DNA from: Vreelandella halophila | GTDB taxonomy: Bacteria > Pseudomonadota > Gammaproteobacteria > Pseudomonadales > Oleiphilaceae | DNA length: 64,000 nt | Assembly: GCF_009856365.1 (NCBI RefSeq) | Contig: NZ_WMEX01000004.1 | Location: forward strand, 186,001-250,000 | Reading direction: 5' to 3' | Shown: in pieces, positions 16,555-25,149 of the stretch | Layout: each line of letters starts with the position of its first letter | Numbering within the stretch: the first letter of the stretch is position 1 | Notes under the pieces: model-generated | What the model was told of the DNA's origin: nothing | The model's input: the letters and a program-made list of their open reading frames with translations, nothing else | Databases searched by the model: none | Translations under genes and position numbers: made by a program

Positions 16555-18315
16555 TCAGGCGTCGTCTGAGAACTGGAGGCGGTGCAGCGCCGCGTAGGCC
16601 CCGTCATGCTCAATCAGCTCACGGTGGCTACCGATCTCCACAAGGCGCCCGCCATCCATGACCGCGATTCGATCGGCGGATTCAATGGTCGAAAGACGGT
16701 GGGCAATCACCAGCGTGGTCCGCCCGGCCATGACCTCTTCCAGGGCCTCCTGGATATGACGCTCTGACTCGGTATCCAGCGCGGAGGTGGCCTCGTCCAG
16801 GATCAGGATCGGGGCATCCTTGATCAGGGCCCGAGCGATCGCCAGGCGCTGGCGCTGACCACCGGACAGCAGCACACCATTATCCCCGACCATGGTGTCA
16901 AAACCCTGGGGCAGATCCTCGATGAACGACAGCGCATGGGCCTTGCGTGCCGCCTCCCGCACGACCTCCCGGCTGGCGCTGCTCATCTCGCCATAGGCGA
17001 TGTTATTGGCCACGGTGTCGTTGAACAGGACCACGCTCTGGGTCACCAGCGCGATCTGGCGCCGCAGTGCTTCGAGCTTGAAGTCCCTTACGGAGACATC
17101 GTCGATCCGGATATCCCCATCCGTCAGTTCGTAGAACCTCGGGATCAGGCTCACCAGGGTGGACTTGCCGCTGCCGGAGCGCCCCACCAGCGCCAGGGTC
17201 TCCCCGGCCGCCACGTTCAGGTTGATGCCCTTGAGCACGTATTCGTACTGCTCCTGGTAATGGAACCACAGATCCTGGAAATCGATGCGGCCATCCACGC
17301 GGCCCGGATCCCGGGTCCCGGTATCTTCTTCCTCGGGATAGTCGATGCTTTCGAAAATACTCTGGGACGCCGCGATCCCCTTCTGGATCTTGGCGTGGAC
17401 CGAAGTCAGCTGGCGCACGGGCTTGGCCATGGTGGAGGCGGCGGTGATGAAGGCAACGAACTGGCCTGTGGTCATGGCGTCCCGGAATTCCGGAGACAGG
17501 GCCACCCAGATCAGGAAGCCGATGGCCAGCGAGACCAGGACCTGGACCACAGGGGTGCTGATGGCCTGGGTCTTGGCCATTTTCAGGCTCTGGCGCAGGT
17601 TGTCCCAGCTGACCTTGCGGAAGCGCCCGGATTCACGCTCTGCGCCCCCGAAGGTGCGCACCACCCGGTAGCCGGTGATGGCCTCCGAGGAGACATGGGT
17701 CACATCTCCCATGGAGTACTGGATACGGCGGCTGATACGACGGAAACGACGGCTCACATAGCTGATGATCCAGCCGATGATCGGCCCCACCGCCAGGAAC
17801 AGTAAAGTCAGCTTCCAGTTGGTGTAGAACATGAACCCGAGCAGGCCGACCACGGTCAGCCCCTCCCGCAGGATGATGGTCACGGCCTCGGTGGCGGCGT
17901 CCGTCACCTGCTCGATGTTGAAGGTGATCTTGGAGACCAGGTGCCCTGAGGATGTCTGGTCGTAGAACCTTGAGGGCACCCGCATGAGATGGTCGAACAC
18001 CTGCACGCGCATCACATTGACGATGTTACGCCCGACATAGTTCATGTAGTACTTGCTCAGGAAGAAACCGACGCCGCGGATCGTGAACACACCGATGATC
18101 AGCATCGGCAGGAAGCGCCGGTTTTCGGGCGTGGGGTTCTGCAGCGCCTCGATCACGAACTCCATGGACCAGGCCATGGCCGTGGAGGCACCGGCATACA
18201 CCGCATTGCCCAGGGTCGCGACGGCAAACGCCACCCAGAACGGGATCGCGTACCGCAGGAGTCGTTTATAGACCTGCCAGTTGGTCAGGTCTGAGATATC
18301 GGAATCATTCGCCAT
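16555..18315 (-). CDS. msbA: Lipid A export ATP-binding/permease protein MsbA
   Basis: 586-residue homodimeric ABC exporter that flips lipid A–core across the inner membrane. Six membrane helices fill about residues 20–310. The nucleotide-binding domain has Walker A GRSGSGKSTL, signature LLSGGQRQRLAIARAL, Walker B ILILDEATSALD and the switch histidine in VIAHRLSTIE. It sits directly before lpxK, which supports the lipid A role over other ABC exporters. In the Pseudomonas version of this block, as I recall it, msbA is elsewhere. The start overlaps the exbD stop by 11 bases. Confidence 0.93.
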   Translation of the reverse strand: MANDSDISDLTNWQVYKRLLRYAIPFWVAFAVATLGNAVYAGASTAMAWSMEFVIEALQNPTPENRRFLPMLIIGVFTIRGVGFFLSKYYMNYVGRNIVNVMRVQVFDHLMRVPSRFYDQTSSGHLVSKITFNIEQVTDAATEAVTIILREGLTVVGLLGFMFYTNWKLTLLFLAVGPIIGWIISYVSRRFRRISRRIQYSMGDVTHVSSEAITGYRVVRTFGGAERESGRFRKVSWDNLRQSLKMAKTQAISTPVVQVLVSLAIGFLIWVALSPEFRDAMTTGQFVAFITAASTMAKPVRQLTSVHAKIQKGIAASQSIFESIDYPEEEDTGTRDPGRVDGRIDFQDLWFHYQEQYEYVLKGINLNVAAGETLALVGRSGSGKSTLVSLIPRFYELTDGDIRIDDVSVRDFKLEALRRQIALVTQSVVLFNDTVANNIAYGEMSSASREVVREAARKAHALSFIEDLPQGFDTMVGDNGVLLSGGQRQRLAIARALIKDAPILILDEATSALDTESERHIQEALEEVMAGRTTLVIAHRLSTIESADRIAVMDGGRLVEIGSHRELIEHDGAYAALHRLQFSDDA

Positions 18316-18733
18316 TGGCGTCGGGGCTGTTCTGGGTGCTGATGCTCAGGCCGGTAAACCCGAGGCTGCCGGCCACGTCCATTGCACGTACCACCAGCTC
18401 GTGGCGGGCATCGGCGTCGGCGGTAATGATGAACGGAAGCTCGGTATTGCCTTCGGCCACGCTCTGGATGCGTTCATTCAGAGCCTGGCGTTCAACGCCC
18501 TCAAGGCGTTCGCCGTTGATGGAATAGACACCATCGGCACTGATCTCCACTTCAATGCGCTTGTTTTCCTGCTCCGCCTCGGTTCCCTCGGCCTCGGGCA
18601 GGTCGATCTGGAGCTCAGTCTCACGCGTGAAGGTGGTCGAGACCATGAAGAAGATCAGCAGCAGGAACACCACGTCGATCAGTGGCGTGAGGTTAACCGA
18701 AACCTCCTGTTGCGACTGACGCCGGAACTTCAC
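18305..18733 (-). CDS. ExbD/TolR-family energy-transduction protein
   Basis: 142-residue inner-membrane protein. A single N-terminal membrane helix, NLTPLIDVVFLLLIFFMV, contains the conserved proton-path aspartate. A periplasmic domain follows (IDLPEAEGTEAEQENKRIEVEIS). Together with the ExbB-like protein it forms a proton-driven stator complex, energising TonB-dependent import or a related process. No tonB gene is adjacent. The neighbours lpxK, msbA and comEC are conserved synteny and do not reveal the partner. The start overlaps the exbB-like stop by 4 bases. Confidence 0.9.
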   Translation of the reverse strand: MKFRRQSQQEVSVNLTPLIDVVFLLLIFFMVSTTFTRETELQIDLPEAEGTEAEQENKRIEVEISADGVYSINGERLEGVERQALNERIQSVAEGNTELPFIITADADARHELVVRAMDVAGSLGFTGLSISTQNSPDANGE

Positions 18734-19365
18734 TGCTCACCGCCCTCGTCGACAATGATGTCACGGTCACCGTGGACCACTTCCACCAGCTTGATGGCTT
18801 CCTGTTCCATATTCACGACCATCTCGTCCACACGACGGATGAAGAAGCGGTGGAAGACAAGAGCCGGGATGGCCACGGTCAGGCCCGACGCAGTCGTGAT
18901 CAGGGCCTCGGAAATGCCGCCCGCCAGAACGCCGGGGTCACCCACGCCAGCCAGCTGGATCTGGGAGAACACCTTGATCATACCGATGACCGTACCCAGG
19001 AGACCCAGCAGCGGCGTGATGACCGCGATCGTTCCCAGCGGGTTGAGGAAGCGCTCAAGCTCATGCACCACCTGGGAGGCTTCGTGTTCGATGCTCTCCT
19101 TCATGATGTCACGGCCATGCTTGGCGTTACTGAGCCCGGCCGCCATGATCCGGCCAATGGGCGAGGATTCCTGGATCGCCTTGAGGCGGCGTGAGTTCAG
19201 CTCCTTTTTCTTGATCAGCCGCCAGAGCTCATTGGTGGTCGCCGCCGGCGCCACACGACTGATCCGAAGCGCATAGAACCGCTCAATGATGATGGCCAGC
19301 GCCAGGATGGAACAGATCAGCAGCGGAATCATGATGAATCCGCCGGGCCTCAGAAGCTCGAGCAC
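18730..19365 (-). CDS. MotA/TolQ/ExbB-family proton channel
   Basis: 211-residue inner-membrane protein with three helices: FIMIPLLICSILALAIIIERFYAL near the N terminus, then TIAVITPLLGLLGTVIGMIKVF and LTVAIPALVFHRFFI. The LLGLLGTVIGMI stretch is the family's proton-pathway signature. It forms the pentameric channel around the ExbD-like protein encoded next. Context does not decide between ExbB, TolQ or a dedicated paralogue. TolQ is less likely because no tolA/tolB/pal genes follow. Confidence 0.9.
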   Translation of the reverse strand: MLELLRPGGFIMIPLLICSILALAIIIERFYALRISRVAPAATTNELWRLIKKKELNSRRLKAIQESSPIGRIMAAGLSNAKHGRDIMKESIEHEASQVVHELERFLNPLGTIAVITPLLGLLGTVIGMIKVFSQIQLAGVGDPGVLAGGISEALITTASGLTVAIPALVFHRFFIRRVDEMVVNMEQEAIKLVEVVHGDRDIIVDEGGEQ

Positions 19366-19401
19366 ACGCCTTCTCCATGCTGTTGAACAAGCGCCGACAC
19401 T

Positions 19402-21519
19402 TTAGCACAGGCGCACCTTCTGGCCACAATCCCGCGCGGGTTCCACGCGCCACCCGCCCTCTTCCGGCAGCAATCGCAGTTCCCCGGTGCGCGGAGTGAA
19501 CAGCACCCGCGTCGCCGCGTTCTCATATCGCTCAAGGGCCGGCGCCCCGGCCTCTCCCTGATACCAATCGGGCGGTGCCAGCACCGAAACCGACGGCGAC
19601 AACGCCTCAATGAAGCCGAGTTGCGAGGACCGCCCCTGACCACCCCGTGGCGCCATAAGCAGATCGACCTCCCGGCCCTTGCCGAGTTCCCTGAGAATAC
19701 GCCTCTCCCCACGACGGTCCACGGGCCCGGCAAGCAACGCCGTGCGTTCTCCACTGCGCAGCAGCAGACTGCACTGTCCGCCCGCAGCCATCCCACTCAG
19801 GGTAATACGCCCCCTGCCGGTGTGTTGCTCCAGCGTACATGCGGGCGCTTGAATAACACGGCGGACATCCGGAAGCCTGGGGGACACCCAGTATTGCTGC
19901 GGGTCCATATCCGGATCCCCCAGCACCAGTTGATCGATCACGCTGATCCCCAGCGTATCCAGCCAGGCACCTATTCGGTCACGGGTAATCGCCCGAGTCC
20001 GCGAACCGGGCTCACGCCCATCAAACAGCACCGTCCACGCCCCATCCCGGATCACAACCACCGGCCCACCCACGCCATCCGCCACCCTCACCTCATGGGC
20101 ACTCCCAACGGGTGCCACCGGCTGATGCCCAGCCAGGGGAACCAGGCCCAGCACAGCGCCGGCAAGCAGGCGGTAGGGCCAGCCAACTGGCAACATCGCA
20201 CACAGGACAAGAGCAGCACCCACCAATGCGGTGCCGGGGGCGGGCACGGGCAGTTCAAAAGCCCACTGCTGGGCCCAGCCCAGGGATGACCAGAGCACGG
20301 TGACCGCCATATCCACCCCAGGAAGGACCCAACTGGCGGACGCTGGATGGAGCAGCAATAAGGGTGCGGCAACCAGAATCACCGGCATCACCACAACGGA
20401 AAGCCAGGGAATGGCAACCAGATTCACAGCAAAGGCAACGCCGGACGGGGCCATTCCATGCCACAGCAACAGCGGTGCTAGACCAGCCACAACGGCAAAC
20501 TGGGCCAGCACCAGACCACTCACGGCACCGGGGGAACGGAGGCGGGCGCCCAGCCCCAGTATGAGGCAGGCCACGGCGCCGAAGGACAGCCAGAAACCCG
20601 GCCCCCACAGGGCCCGTGGCTCCAGCACCACCACCATCATCAGGGCCATCAGCCAACCGTCCCAGAGCCGCCATTGGCGTCCGGAGGCGAGCATCCAGCC
20701 CGCCACGGCCACCATCACCAGCGCGCGCTGGGTCGGCACGGTCAACCCAGCAAGCAGCGCGTATCCCGTCGCCACCAGCCCGACCAGGACAAAAGCGATC
20801 ATCCGACCCGGGGCAGGTCGCCTGTGGGCCGCGCGGGTAATGGGCGCCCCCAGGACCGCGCCGGCAATGGCGGCCACCAGTCCCACGTGCAGGCCGGAAA
20901 TGGCCACCAGATGCTGGGTCCCCGTGGCATCAAGCCGACCCCAGTGCTCTTGCTTGAGGCCCGCGCGGCTGCCAAAGAGCAGCGCCTCCACCAGCTCAGG
21001 ATTTCGAAGGCGCTGTCCGTGACGATTGAGGCGGTGGATCAGCCCAACGCGGGCTGCATGGTAGTGGCAGGCGAGGCCACAGAATTCGGGGGCGGGCTCC
21101 ATGCTGCGGACCCTGGCAATGGCGCCGATGCGCTCGCGCCAGAGCCACTTCTCAAATCCGCCACCGCCGGCGTTGAGCGGGGCACGCGGCGGATTCAGGC
21201 GAGCTTCAAGCACCACGCCGCCACTGATCCGGTGGCGGGAAGCCTCGCCGTCCAGCGTGGCCCTGATCCGGGCAGGCAGTTGTCCATCCCCACCGCTGGT
21301 ACAGACCACAAAAGCCAGGTGACCGCCGCTGGTGGGCCGGGCGGGGTCACAGACATAGCCCTTAACAGTAACCGGCTCCGTCCATGCCTTTGGCTCTGTG
21401 GGTGGCTGTACCCCCGGCCATTCCAGTAGGATAAGCACAACTGTCAGCGCCAGCATCCCTGCGCGCATAGCACCCTTCCCTGTCATACCGTGTTTTCGTT
21501 CGGATGAGGTGAGCTTCAC
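19402..21519 (-). CDS. comEC: ComEC/Rec2-type DNA uptake channel protein
   Basis: Up to 705 residues. It has an N-terminal OB-like DUF4131 region, then the Competence domain with many membrane helices and the hallmark HLVAISGLHVGLVAA. A C-terminal metallo-beta-lactamase-like domain follows. ComEC carries transforming single-stranded DNA through the inner membrane. In the last domain, the place of the HxHxDH metal motif reads VLGDPDMDPQQYW (about 19889–19930), so the usual metal ligands are missing. The listed start is GTG; an in-frame ATG at 21486 (MTGKGAMRAGM) is an equally good choice, and neither has a strong RBS. The gene is divergent from DUF2062, with 2 bases between starts. Confidence 0.88.
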   Translation of the reverse strand: MKLTSSERKHGMTGKGAMRAGMLALTVVLILLEWPGVQPPTEPKAWTEPVTVKGYVCDPARPTSGGHLAFVVCTSGGDGQLPARIRATLDGEASRHRISGGVVLEARLNPPRAPLNAGGGGFEKWLWRERIGAIARVRSMEPAPEFCGLACHYHAARVGLIHRLNRHGQRLRNPELVEALLFGSRAGLKQEHWGRLDATGTQHLVAISGLHVGLVAAIAGAVLGAPITRAAHRRPAPGRMIAFVLVGLVATGYALLAGLTVPTQRALVMVAVAGWMLASGRQWRLWDGWLMALMMVVVLEPRALWGPGFWLSFGAVACLILGLGARLRSPGAVSGLVLAQFAVVAGLAPLLLWHGMAPSGVAFAVNLVAIPWLSVVVMPVILVAAPLLLLHPASASWVLPGVDMAVTVLWSSLGWAQQWAFELPVPAPGTALVGAALVLCAMLPVGWPYRLLAGAVLGLVPLAGHQPVAPVGSAHEVRVADGVGGPVVVIRDGAWTVLFDGREPGSRTRAITRDRIGAWLDTLGISVIDQLVLGDPDMDPQQYWVSPRLPDVRRVIQAPACTLEQHTGRGRITLSGMAAGGQCSLLLRSGERTALLAGPVDRRGERRILRELGKGREVDLLMAPRGGQGRSSQLGFIEALSPSVSVLAPPDWYQGEAGAPALERYENAATRVLFTPRTGELRLLPEEGGWRVEPARDCGQKVRLC

Positions 21520-21521
21520 TC

Positions 21522-22055
21522 ATGGACAGACGTTTCTTCAGGCGCCTCATCCCTCACCCGGATCAGCTCCGCCGGTTCCGTGCCCTGAAGCTGCTCGGCG
21601 ACGTCCTGCATGAACCCAACCTGTGGCACATCAACCGCCACTCGGTGTCCAGGGCCATCCTGCTCGGCGTGTTCTGGTGCATGGTGCCCATGCCGTTCCA
21701 GAGCCTGCCGGCTGCCATGACGGCCATCTGGTTCAATGCCAACCTGCCGCTGACACTGATCACCCTCTGGATCAGCAACCCACTGACAATGGGACCACTG
21801 CTCTACGCCGGTTACGCCGTCGGTGTCCTGGTGCTCGGGCGCCCCGGGGAGGCCGAGCAGTTCCAGCTCAGCTGGGAGTGGATCAGCAGCCGCCTGATCG
21901 AGGTGGGTGTGCCGCTGTACATCGGGTCCCTGATCCTGGGCGTGGTCTTTTCCCTGAGCGCCTATCTCGCCATCCAGCAGTTATGGCGCCGGCGTGTGCG
22001 CCAGCGCTGGCATCAGCGCCAGTACGAACGCCGCCTCAGGAATCGGTCTCACTGA
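21522..22055 (+). CDS. DUF2062 domain membrane protein
   Basis: 177-residue integral membrane protein of the DUF2062 family. The conserved N terminus (LHEPNLWHINRHSVSRA) precedes hydrophobic segments ILLGVFWCMVPMPFQSLPA, TLITLWISNPLTMGPLLYAGYAVGVLVLG and VPLYIGSLILGVVFSLSAYLAI. The tail is strongly basic ([23 protein letters not shown]). Function is unknown. The same family lies between comEC and the lol genes in Pseudomonas. Its 3' end overlaps the convergent lolD end by 20 bases. Confidence 0.88.
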   Translation: MDRRFFRRLIPHPDQLRRFRALKLLGDVLHEPNLWHINRHSVSRAILLGVFWCMVPMPFQSLPAAMTAIWFNANLPLTLITLWISNPLTMGPLLYAGYAVGVLVLGRPGEAEQFQLSWEWISSRLIEVGVPLYIGSLILGVVFSLSAYLAIQQLWRRRVRQRWHQRQYERRLRNRSH

Positions 22056-22725
22056 GCCCACCGTGGTCCAGGCGCAGCACGCGTCCCATCCCCTGAGCCA
22101 GCTCCAGGTCATGGGTGACCACCACGAAGGCGGAATCCAGCTGCTCGTTCAGTTCGCGCATCAACCCCTGGATCCGCTCGCCGGTATCGTCATCCAGATT
22201 GCCCGTGGGCTCGTCCATCAGCACACAGCGCGGATCGTTGACCAGTGCCCGCGCAATCGCCACCCGCTGGCGCTCACCGCCGGACAGCTCCGATGGCTTG
22301 TGCCTGAGGCGCTCACCCAGGCCAACACGCTCCAGCAGATCCCGGGCCTTCGCCCTCGCCTGGCGGGGACTGTAACGCCCCAGCGCCGCCGGCAGCGCCA
22401 CGTTGTCGAGCGCACTGAACTCCGCCAGCAGGTGGTGGAACTGGTAGACGAACCCCAGGGTGCGGTTGCGGAAGCGGCAGCGCTCACGCTCGCGCATACC
22501 ATGGATGGCCTCGCCGTCGATCCAGACATCCCCCTCGCTGGGCCGGTCCAGCCCACCCAGCATGTTGAGCAGTGTGGTCTTGCCGGAGCCGGAACTGCCC
22601 ACAATGGCCAGGGTTTCCCCGGGCGCAACGCTCAGGTTCACGTCCGAGAACACGCGCAGGGTTTCGCGCCCTTCGCGGTACGTCTTGGCCAGGGTACGGC
22701 ACTGGATGATCGGTGTCTCACTCAT
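22036..22725 (-). CDS. lolD: Lipoprotein-releasing ABC transporter ATPase LolD
   Basis: 229-residue ATPase that powers extraction of outer-membrane lipoproteins from the inner membrane. It shows Walker [11 protein letters not shown], signature [15 protein letters not shown], Walker [13 protein letters not shown] and the Q-loop [18 protein letters not shown] typical of LolD. ATG 22725 ([19 protein letters not shown]) gives the usual N terminus; the frame is open a further 60 bases upstream. The start overlaps the permease stop by 8 bases (ATGAGTGA region), so the two are coupled. Confidence 0.94.
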   Translation of the reverse strand: MSETPIIQCRTLAKTYREGRETLRVFSDVNLSVAPGETLAIVGSSGSGKTTLLNMLGGLDRPSEGDVWIDGEAIHGMRERERCRFRNRTLGFVYQFHHLLAEFSALDNVALPAALGRYSPRQARAKARDLLERVGLGERLRHKPSELSGGERQRVAIARALVNDPRCVLMDEPTGNLDDDTGERIQGLMRELNEQLDSAFVVVTHDLELAQGMGRVLRLDHGGLSETDS

Positions 22726-23959
22726 AGCGCAGGGCCTCCGCCGGCTGCACCCGGGAGGCGCGCCACGCCGGGTAGATGGTTGCAAGCAGGCTCATGGCAA
22801 GGCCGGCGCCACCGACAATGAGCACGTCGTTGAGCTGCAGTTCCGACGGCAGGTAACTGATGAAATACACATCCGCACTCAGGAACTGCATGCTGAGCAC
22901 GCTCTCGATCCACTCGATCACGCTGCTGATGTTGAGCGCCAGCAGTACGCCCAGGCCGGTGCCGATGAGGGTGCCGCCCACGCCGATCACGCCCCCCTGG
23001 ATGATGAACACGGCCATGATGCCGGCCGGGGTCATCCCCATGGTCCGGAGAATGGCGATATCCGCCTTCTTGTCCGTCACCACCATGACCAGCGCCGAGA
23101 CAATGTTGAATGCGGCCACGGCCACGATGAACATCAGCAGCAGACCGATCATGGTCTTTTCCATCTGGATCGCCTGAAAGAGGTTGCCGTGGGTCTGGGT
23201 CCAGTTCATGGTCCGATAGGCGCCCGGCAGCGACTGCGCGATCTGATTGGCCACCCGCGGAGCCTGGAAAAGCTCCTCCACCTGGATCCGCACGCCCTGA
23301 GCCTTATCCCCGAGACGGAGCAGTTTGCCGGCATCCCTGTAGTGGATCAGGGTGTAGCTGCTGTCGAGTTCCGCCCCGACACTGAAGGTGCCCACCAGCG
23401 TGAACCGTTTCATTCGGGGCAGCACACCCGCCGGGGAAACGGACGCTTCCGGCAGCACCACGGTCACCCTGTCCCCCATGCGGATCCCCAGGCGCCGTGC
23501 CAGTGCTTCACCCAGGATGATGCCGAACTCGTTCGCCTTGAGGTTCGACAGACTGCCATGGGTCATGTGTTTCTGGATGATCGAGACATCGGGTTCGTAT
23601 TCCGGGTCCACGCCGTTGATCAGCGCACCCTGAACCTGGCCCCTGCCCGTGAGCATGCCCTGGGCCCGTGAGAATGGCGCCACGCCCGTCACCCTGGGGT
23701 TGGATTCGGCGACCCGGGCCACATCGCGCCAGTCCTCCATGCCGTCCGGGCTCTCGACCACTGCGTGCGGCACCATGCCGAGAATGCGTTCACGCAGTTC
23801 CCGGTCAAAGCCGTTCATCACTGACAGCACGGTGATCAGCACCATGACCCCGAGGATCAGGCCCAGCATTGAGACCAGGGAGATGAAGGAAATGAAGTGG
23901 TTGCGTCGTTTGGCGGCGGTGTAGCGCAGGCCGATGAATACGGAAAGGGGTCTGAACAT
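22718..23959 (-). CDS. lolC: Lipoprotein-releasing permease LolC/LolE (LolF-type)
   Basis: 413-residue inner-membrane permease with the LolC/E layout. TM1 (FISFISLVSMLGLILGVMVLI) is followed by a large periplasmic MacB-like domain of about 240 residues. A C-terminal FtsX domain with three helices follows (IGLLLMFIVAVAAFNIVSAL, AVFIIQGGVIGVGGTLIGTGLG, VLIVGGAGLAMSLLATIYPAW). It feeds lipoproteins to LolA. Only one permease gene lies beside lolD, whereas many relatives have lolC–lolD–lolE. Either it works as a homodimer (LolF-type) or the second permease is encoded elsewhere. Confidence 0.92.
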   Translation of the reverse strand: MFRPLSVFIGLRYTAAKRRNHFISFISLVSMLGLILGVMVLITVLSVMNGFDRELRERILGMVPHAVVESPDGMEDWRDVARVAESNPRVTGVAPFSRAQGMLTGRGQVQGALINGVDPEYEPDVSIIQKHMTHGSLSNLKANEFGIILGEALARRLGIRMGDRVTVVLPEASVSPAGVLPRMKRFTLVGTFSVGAELDSSYTLIHYRDAGKLLRLGDKAQGVRIQVEELFQAPRVANQIAQSLPGAYRTMNWTQTHGNLFQAIQMEKTMIGLLLMFIVAVAAFNIVSALVMVVTDKKADIAILRTMGMTPAGIMAVFIIQGGVIGVGGTLIGTGLGVLLALNISSVIEWIESVLSMQFLSADVYFISYLPSELQLNDVLIVGGAGLAMSLLATIYPAWRASRVQPAEALRYE

Positions 23960-24051
23960 AGATGGTTACCGGAATCCTTGGGCAGGTCGGCCGCGCCTGC
24001 ACTGTCATGAATCACTGTTACACTCAGGAGGATCGGGTCCAGGAGAACGTC

Positions 24052-24648
24052 ATGCCATCAGAACACGATCCCGAGCGTCGCCAGTTCTACCGGATCGAGG
24101 ACCGCGTGGGCCTCGAATGCCGTCAACTCGAGGGGGAGCCAACCGGTCCCCCGGAAACCCTCTTCGAGGGCGGTGAAACGCTTCCGCTGGAGGAGGAGCT
24201 GCGCCGGCATGATGCGGAGATCCGCCATCAGCTCGGGCTGCTTTCGGAAAGCGACCGGGTCCTCTCCCAGCTCGCCCGTGCTCTCAACGAGAAGCTCGAC
24301 ACGGTGGCGCGGATTATGACCTTTCAGCAGAATCCCTTGCAAGACAGTGAGTGGGTTCATGTCACCCTCAGCGAGGGAGGCCTTTCCTTCATCACCACGG
24401 ACCCGGTGCCTGAGCTCGATTCACTGATGGCCGTGCGCCTGACCCTGATGCCCGAACTCAGCCAGGTTGCCGCCTATACCCGCGTGGTGTCCGTGGATGC
24501 CACGGACGACGGCACCCGCCTGCACCTGCAGTTCCACAACATGGAGGATGCCGAGCGCCAGCAGATCGCCCGGCATGTGCTCCGGCTGCAGGCCCGGGAA
24601 CGCCAGCAGGCGCGACAGCGCCGTGAGCAGCACGGCGACACCCCCTGA
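24052..24648 (+). CDS. PilZ-domain protein (probable c-di-GMP effector)
   Basis: 198-residue protein. The RxxxR half of the PilZ motif is present (RRQFYRIEDR). The second half is VTLSEGGLSF, where D/N-x-S-x-x-G is expected; serine and glycine are kept but the first residue is Thr. An unusual 90-residue mostly helical insert (LEEELRRHDAEIRHQL...VLSQLARALNEKL) separates the halves, so this is not a minimal PilZ domain. The tail is basic and helical. ATG 24052 has AGGAG 6 bases upstream and is preferred to earlier in-frame starts. The neighbouring gene after lolC in Pseudomonas is, as I recall, of the same type. Binding of c-di-GMP is not certain. Confidence 0.82.
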   Translation: MPSEHDPERRQFYRIEDRVGLECRQLEGEPTGPPETLFEGGETLPLEEELRRHDAEIRHQLGLLSESDRVLSQLARALNEKLDTVARIMTFQQNPLQDSEWVHVTLSEGGLSFITTDPVPELDSLMAVRLTLMPELSQVAAYTRVVSVDATDDGTRLHLQFHNMEDAERQQIARHVLRLQARERQQARQRREQHGDTP

Positions 24649-24722
24649 CTCGACGCAGCCGGCTCGTGCGCTATAGTTAGGGAAACACTCATGGATCACC
24701 GAGTCTGACCGGAACCACAATC

Positions 24723-25100
24723 ATGCGAACACTGACTCCCCGGACACTTTGTTGCCGGATCGCCACGCTCACACTGCTGCCGCTGGCGGCCTCCATGGCT
24801 TCTGCCCAGCAGATGGCCAACCCCGAATCCGACGCGGCCAGCGCCCGCGCCCAGCAGCAACAGCAGGCCGAACGCACGACCCGTCCCCTCAGCCTTAAGA
24901 TCCAGCAGGAAGGCAATATACGCACTCCGCGCCGGGGTGAGAGCATGGGCTCCGTCCAGGACCGCTTCGGCGATCCGGAGGCGCGTCAGGGCCCCGTGGG
25001 GGAGCCGCCCATCACGCGCTGGCAGTACCCGCGCTTTGTCGTGGTCTTCGAGGATGAATGGGTCATCGACACCGTTGTGGAGCCTGACAGCGCGGACTGA
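24723..25100 (+). CDS. Exported conserved hypothetical protein
   Basis: 125-residue protein with a signal peptide (hydrophobic core CCRIATLTLLPLAASMASA, cleavage likely near residue 29). A Gln/Ala-rich linker follows. The compact C-terminal motif GESMGSVQDRFGDPEARQGPVGEPPITRW continues into alternating strands (YPRFVVVFEDEWVIDTVV). This tail resembles a fold with a GxxxxxV..RFG-P pattern as in small OmlA/BamE-like lipoproteins, but there is no lipobox. I do not know its function. A TATAGT hexamer (24672–24677) could be the -10 of its promoter. Confidence 0.75.
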   Translation: MRTLTPRTLCCRIATLTLLPLAASMASAQQMANPESDAASARAQQQQQAERTTRPLSLKIQQEGNIRTPRRGESMGSVQDRFGDPEARQGPVGEPPITRWQYPRFVVVFEDEWVIDTVVEPDSAD

Positions 25101-25149
25101 ACCCGGTATTGTTGCGCGCCCAGAATCGACACCGGAGGTTCCCGGAACC

